Source: Flavobacterium keumense (GTDB lineage: Bacteria > Bacteroidota > Bacteroidia > Flavobacteriales > Flavobacteriaceae). From it: a DNA stretch of 64,000 nt. The stretch is from positions 620,001-684,000 of the forward strand of contig NZ_CP092332.1 of NCBI RefSeq assembly GCF_029866485.1, read 5' to 3'. The notes under the pieces were generated by a model, which searched no databases, was not told where the DNA came from, and was given only the letters and a program-made list of their open reading frames with translations. This document shows positions 60,060 through 64,000 of this stretch, one piece after another (position 1 is the first letter of the stretch; each line of letters opens with the position of its first letter). Position numbers and translations under genes: made by a program.

Positions 60060-62183
60060 ATGACCAACATTCAATTCATCGCAAAATCGGTGGCTACAGC
60101 CCCCGTTAATATTCAAAAAACAGTTCAATTATTGAACGAAGATTGTACGATTCCGTTTATTTCTCGATATCGAAAAGACCAAACGGGTAATCTAGACGAG
60201 GTAGTAATTGAACAAATTGCTAAATTGAACAAGCAATACGATGAGTTAATCAAACGAAAAGAAAGCATGCTTAAAACTATCGAGGAGCAAGGGCAACTTT
60301 CGCCTGAATTAGCTAAAAAAATTCAAGATAGTTTTGATTTGCAAGAGTTAGAAGATTTGTATTTGCCTTTCAAAAAGAAGAAAAAAACCAAGGCTGATGT
60401 GGCGCGCGAGAACGGTTTGGAGCCATTGGCTAAAATAATTATGGCGCAAAATAATGATGATATTGACTTTATTTCGACCCAATACATCAATGATAATGTG
60501 ATTAACGAAGAAGCCGCTTTGCAAGGCGCTCGTGATATTATTGCAGAATGGATTAATGAAAATATTCACGTTCGTCAACAGTTGCGTCGCTTGTTTCATC
60601 GAAAAGCAACTATTACGACTAAGGTGATAAAAATTAAAAAAGACGACGAAGCTGCACAAAAATTTTCGCAATATTTTGATTGGTCAGAGCTCTTGAGTAA
60701 AACACCACCCCATCGATTAATGGCGATGTTGCGTGCCGAAAATGAAGGTTTTGTTAAGTTAAAAATTGAAGTGGATATTGACGAGGCGTATGATATCATT
60801 GACGAATTGATTTTGAAACGTCAAAACGATACCACTCCCCACATTCAATTAGCCATTGAAGACAGTTATAAACGGTTGTTACTTCCCGCGATTGCCAATG
60901 AAACCTTGCAAGAAGCTAAAGCTAAAGCTGATGCCAATTCTATTCAGGTTTTTGCGACCAATTTAAGTCAACTTTTGTTAGCGCCTCCTTTGGGCGAAAA
61001 ACGCATTTTAGCGATTGATCCCGGTTATCGTTCGGGTTGTAAAGTAGTTTGTTTGGACGAAAAAGGCGATTTGTTGTACAACGAAACGATTTACCCGCAT
61101 GCGCCTCAAAACGAAGACGCTATGGCTATGAAAAAAATCCGTTCAATGGTTAATTCGTATAAAATTGATGCCATTGCCATTGGTAACGGAACCGCTTCCC
61201 GCGAAACGGAATTTTTTGTCAAAAAAATTGCTTTCGATAAAGAAGTTCAGGTTTTTGTGGTTTCAGAGGCGGGCGCTTCGGTCTATTCCGCATCAAAAAT
61301 TGCCCGAGAAGAATTTCCTAATTATGATGTTACCGTTCGTGGTTCTGTTTCTATTGGGCGACGATTGAGCGATCCTTTAGCCGAATTGGTAAAAATCGAT
61401 CCAAAAGCCATTGGCGTAGGCCAATACCAACACGATGTGGATCAAAACAAACTAAAAGAAGAATTAGATGCTACCGTGATTCGTTGTGTCAACTCGGTGG
61501 GAATCAATATCAATACGGCTAGCAAGCATTTATTGAGTTATGTGAGTGGAATAGGAGAGAAGTTGGCCGAAAATATAGTCCAATACCGTTCAGAAAATGG
61601 TCCGTTTGACGACCGAAAACAACTGAAAAAAGTGCCTCGACTGGGTGATAAAGCGTTCCAACAAGGCGCGGCCTTTATCCGAATTAAAGAAGGAAAAAAT
61701 CCGCTGGACAACTCGGCGGTGCATCCTGAAGCCTATCCAATTGTAGAAAAAATGGCTAAAGATTTGAAGCTTTCGGTACATGAATTAATTGGCAACAAAG
61801 ACAAAACAGCTTTAATCAAAGCTGAAAATTATACTACGCCAGAAATTGGTTTGTTGACTTTAAAAGACATTTTAAAAGAGCTAGAAAAACCAGGGTTAGA
61901 CCCAAGAAAATCGGCTAAAATATTTGAGTTTGACCCGAATGTTAAATCCATAAAAGACCTGAAATCAGGCATGATTTTACCAGGGATTGTGAATAACATT
62001 ACCAATTTTGGTTGTTTCGTAGATATTGGAATTAAAGAAAGCGGTTTGGTTCATATTTCCCAACTGAAAGCGGGTTTTGTGAGCGATGTGAATGAGGTGG
62101 TAAAATTACACCAACACGTAGAGGTAAAAGTAACTGAAGTGGATGAAGACCGCAAACGAATTCAATTGACGATGATTTTATAA
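60060..62183 (+). CDS. tex: Tex-family RNA-binding transcription accessory protein
   Basis: A 707-residue nucleic-acid-binding protein. The order is an N-terminal helical Tex domain (VNIQKTVQLLNEDCTIPFIS, then RYRKDQTGNLDEVVIEQI), the YqgF-like RNase H fold (RILAIDPGYRSGCKVVCLDE, about 316-335), helix-hairpin-helix repeats (ASKHLLSYVSGIGEKLAENI, about 485-504) and a C-terminal S1 domain (GMILPGIVNNITNFGCFVDI, about 638-657). Tex acts in transcription and RNA handling; the exact role is not settled. A terminator follows at 62187-62215. Confidence 0.96.
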   Translation: MTNIQFIAKSVATAPVNIQKTVQLLNEDCTIPFISRYRKDQTGNLDEVVIEQIAKLNKQYDELIKRKESMLKTIEEQGQLSPELAKKIQDSFDLQELEDLYLPFKKKKKTKADVARENGLEPLAKIIMAQNNDDIDFISTQYINDNVINEEAALQGARDIIAEWINENIHVRQQLRRLFHRKATITTKVIKIKKDDEAAQKFSQYFDWSELLSKTPPHRLMAMLRAENEGFVKLKIEVDIDEAYDIIDELILKRQNDTTPHIQLAIEDSYKRLLLPAIANETLQEAKAKADANSIQVFATNLSQLLLAPPLGEKRILAIDPGYRSGCKVVCLDEKGDLLYNETIYPHAPQNEDAMAMKKIRSMVNSYKIDAIAIGNGTASRETEFFVKKIAFDKEVQVFVVSEAGASVYSASKIAREEFPNYDVTVRGSVSIGRRLSDPLAELVKIDPKAIGVGQYQHDVDQNKLKEELDATVIRCVNSVGININTASKHLLSYVSGIGEKLAENIVQYRSENGPFDDRKQLKKVPRLGDKAFQQGAAFIRIKEGKNPLDNSAVHPEAYPIVEKMAKDLKLSVHELIGNKDKTALIKAENYTTPEIGLLTLKDILKELEKPGLDPRKSAKIFEFDPNVKSIKDLKSGMILPGIVNNITNFGCFVDIGIKESGLVHISQLKAGFVSDVNEVVKLHQHVEVKVTEVDEDRKRIQLTMIL

Positions 62184-62186
62184 AAC

Positions 62187-62215
62187 AAAAACCCAAGTTG
62201 TAACTTGGGTTTTTA
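62187..62215. terminator. terminator between tex and tatA
   Basis: Stem AAAAACCCAAGTT (62187-62199) / AACTTGGGTTTTT (62202-62214), which is nearly a perfect palindrome, with flanking A and T runs. It can act in both directions. Confidence 0.9.
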
Positions 62216-62252
62216 TTTTAAATATAAAGAATTACTCTTTTGTTTGCTTCGC

Positions 62253-62432
62253 CTATTCGCCTTTTTGGCTTGAGTCTTCTTTTTTATCTGATGAATCGTC
62301 TTTGGCAGCGTTTTTAAATTCTTTAATTCCGCTTCCTAAACCTTTCATCAATTCTGGAATTTTTTTACCTCCAAAAAGCAATAAAATAAATGCTCCAATA
62401 ACAAGTAATTCCGTAACACCAAATCTTCCCAT
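62253..62432 (-). CDS. tatA: Sec-independent translocase TatA
   Basis: A 59-residue protein: [20 protein letters not shown], then [20 protein letters not shown], then [20 protein letters not shown] short membrane span is followed by the FGGKKIPEL hinge (Phe-Gly plus basic residues), an amphipathic helix ([16 protein letters not shown]) and a charged tail, the classic TatA/E layout. TatA oligomers form the channel for folded proteins in the twin-arginine pathway. TatC is not in the window. It is convergent with tex; the start at 62432 is 215 bp from the next gene's start. Confidence 0.93.
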   Translation of the reverse strand: MGRFGVTELLVIGAFILLLFGGKKIPELMKGLGSGIKEFKNAAKDDSSDKKEDSSQKGE

Positions 62433-62647
62433 AACTAAGATATTTTATATGCCGTAGCAAATTTGTTTAACAATGAAGTACAAATGTATATAGAATTAGT
62501 GAATGGCAATTCTTTTTTAATCATTTATTTGGTTTTAAAAGCGTTAAAATTCTATTAAAATGTGATTTTGTAGTCTTTGTTCTTCTAAAATTACGCCCTA
62601 GTACCAAAGCTAATAATTGTTTATATTTGTTCAATAAACCAAAAAAA

Positions 62648-63136
62648 ATGTCTAAAAAGGGATTAAAAAGACAGCAATTAAAAGAAAACCTGTTCAACAA
62701 AAGGCGTTTAATCATTTTAAACGAAGATACTTTTGAGGAAACCTTTTCGCTAAAACTCACTTTGATGAATGTTTTTGTGGTGGTAAGTTTGAGCGCTATT
62801 TTCATCATTTTTGTGACCACTTTTATCATTGCTTTTACTCCTTTACGGGAATTTATTCCGGGATATTCTTCTTCACAATTAAAACGTGATGCTACCGAAT
62901 TAGCCCTAAAATCAGATTCTTTGACTCAGGCTTTGGAACAAAATGAAGCCTACATCAAATCACTTAAAAAAGTGTTGACAGGCGAGTTAGAGTATGCTAA
63001 ATTCAATAAAGACTCTATCCTTTCTTCGGTGGAAGAAGCTCCAGCAGAAGGTAATTTATCCGCTTCAAAAGAAGAACTAGAATTACGAAAACGAGTAACT
63101 AAAGAAGAGCAACAAGCGTCTAAAAAGAACAAATAA
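62648..63136 (+). CDS. membrane coiled-coil protein of unknown function
   Basis: A 162-residue protein with one span (MNVFVVVSLSAIFIIFVTTF, about 40-60) after a basic cytoplasmic start (SKKGLKRQQLKENLFNKRR). The periplasmic part is helical (LKRDATELALKSDSLTQALE, about 80-105) and ends in a charged tail. It resembles the N-terminal half of flavobacterial M23-type murein hydrolases that have lost, or never had, the peptidase domain. ATG at 62648 is favoured. The GH3-family gene starts 9 bp downstream, so they are co-transcribed. Confidence 0.75.
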   Translation: MSKKGLKRQQLKENLFNKRRLIILNEDTFEETFSLKLTLMNVFVVVSLSAIFIIFVTTFIIAFTPLREFIPGYSSSQLKRDATELALKSDSLTQALEQNEAYIKSLKKVLTGELEYAKFNKDSILSSVEEAPAEGNLSASKEELELRKRVTKEEQQASKKNK

Positions 63137-63145
63137 ATTTACACA

Positions 63146-64000
63146 ATGTCCATAAAATCTATTGCGGCTCGATTATTTGCACGCCAAGTGGTGAAAAACA
63201 CACAGGCTTGGGCTACAAATCCTGTGGAAACCCAAAACAAGGTGTTCCAAAAATTAATTCGTCAAGCGAAAGACACGCAATTTGGACGAGACCATCATTT
63301 TGACCAAATACAAACCCCTGCCGATTTTGCTCAACACGTTCCGGTTCGCGATTATGAAGAATTGAAACCGTATGTGGAGCGAGTAGTAAAAGGGGAGGAG
63401 AACGTGCTTTGGAAAGGAAAACCGCTTTATTTTGCTAAAACTTCGGGGACAACCTCGGGAGCAAAATACATTCCGTTGACTAAGGAATCCATGCCGTACC
63501 ATATCGAGGCGGCTCGCAATGCCATTTTGCATTACATTCACGAAACAGGAAACGCTGATTTTGTGGATGGTAAAATGATTTTCCTGCAAGGAAGCCCTAT
63601 TCTAGAAGAAAAAAACGGAATAAAATTGGGGCGTTTGTCTGGAATTGTCGCGCATTTTGTTCCGAAATATTTACAAAAAAATCGCATGCCATCTTGGGAA
63701 ACCAATTGCATTGAGGATTGGGAAACCAAAGTCAACGCTATTGTTGAAGAAACGTTCAACGAAAATATGGCGGTGATTTCAGGAATTCCGTCTTGGGTTC
63801 AAATGTATTTTGAAAAATTGCAGCAAAAAGGAGGCAAGCCTGTTGGCGAAATCTTTAAAAACTTTAATTTGTTCATTTACGGCGGAGTCAATTACGAACC
63901 CTATCGTGCCAAATTCGAAAATTTAATCGATCGAAAAGTGGATTCAATTGAGCTATTTCCAGCCTCGGAAGGATTTTTTGCTTACCAAGATAGTCAGAAG
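63146..64000 (+). CDS. GH3-family acyl-adenylating protein (partial, cut by window end)
   Basis: The first 285 codons of a GH3 auxin-responsive-promoter-like protein; the gene runs off the window. The sequence starts MSIKSIAARLFARQVVKNTQ and has the ATP/AMP-binding motif FAKTSGTTSGAKYIPL (about 95-110), the acyl-substrate region GKMIFLQGSPILEEKNGIKL and the second motif FIYGGVNYEPYRAKFE (about 246-261), then ELFPASEGFFA. Bacterial GH3 proteins adenylate carboxylic acids and join them to amino acids or other amines; the substrate is unknown. It is in the same unit as the coiled-coil gene. Confidence 0.93.
   Translation, partial: MSIKSIAARLFARQVVKNTQAWATNPVETQNKVFQKLIRQAKDTQFGRDHHFDQIQTPADFAQHVPVRDYEELKPYVERVVKGEENVLWKGKPLYFAKTSGTTSGAKYIPLTKESMPYHIEAARNAILHYIHETGNADFVDGKMIFLQGSPILEEKNGIKLGRLSGIVAHFVPKYLQKNRMPSWETNCIEDWETKVNAIVEETFNENMAVISGIPSWVQMYFEKLQQKGGKPVGEIFKNFNLFIYGGVNYEPYRAKFENLIDRKVDSIELFPASEGFFAYQDSQK

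Overview
The window looks like a chromosomal segment of a Flavobacterium-like member of the Bacteroidota. The DNA is AT-rich. Several promoters carry the Bacteroidota -7 box (TAnnTTTG) and starts lack Shine-Dalgarno sequences. It encodes a type IX secretion (T9SS) sorting domain, a TonB-dependent receptor, DUF5689, DUF4175 and DUF2480 proteins, and a glutaminyl-tRNA synthetase fused to a YqeY domain.

Left part (about 1-8.8 kb) is accessory DNA. It holds a T9SS-sorted repeat protein, a small XRE regulator, two secreted or lipoprotein genes of unknown function beside a ~160-bp fold-back hairpin, and a decayed zone (4.4-6.0 kb) with at least two gene remnants, two tiny hydrophobic ORFs and a candidate small RNA. 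A MerR-like protein, a 52-residue ORF and a large serine recombinase follow. The recombinase frame ends inside a tRNA-Asn gene on the opposite strand, which suggests an element integrated at that tRNA.

From 8.8 to 19.6 kb are core genes: rseP, a Gfo/Idh/MocA oxidoreductase, an MFS transporter, a TonB-dependent receptor with a DUF5689 lipoprotein, a VOC protein and hflX. They are separated by copies of a dispersed intergenic repeat. From 19.6 to 28.8 kb lies the SUF iron-sulfur cluster locus on the minus strand (sufA-like, sufB, sufC, sufD, sufS, a lipoprotein, sufE, a MIP18/DUF59 gene, DUF2480). It is interrupted twice: by an opposite-strand serine hydrolase next to a cloverleaf-like repeat, and by a 476-bp GxxExxY nuclease-like cassette bounded by perfect 16-bp inverted repeats.

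From 28.9 to 43.2 kb are a metallo-beta-lactamase-fold protein, an S8 protease, an M1 peptidase, a DoxX-like protein, a lipoprotein/polysaccharide deacetylase pair, trpS, dprA, an HU/SPOR protein, a PIF1-like helicase, an OmpH/Skp protein and a methyltransferase. From 43.2 to 64 kb are mnmG and ybeY with three parS centromere sites, DUF4175, gltX, a YtxH/holin-like trio, glnS, folB, tRNA-Cys with decayed tandem copies of its 3' end, a LysE-family exporter, a DUF2807 protein, rnr, an 800-bp very AT-rich divergent intergenic region (candidate oriC), rpiB, DUF1294, tex, tatA, a membrane coiled-coil protein and a GH3-family gene cut by the window end.

The parS cluster, mnmG and the AT-rich divergent region together suggest that the right third lies near the chromosomal origin. 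The most unusual observations are the GxxExxY cassette, the parS site that encodes the YbeY C-terminus, the recombinase/tRNA-Asn junction, the fold-back hairpin and the candidate small RNA. No CRISPR array or rRNA was seen.
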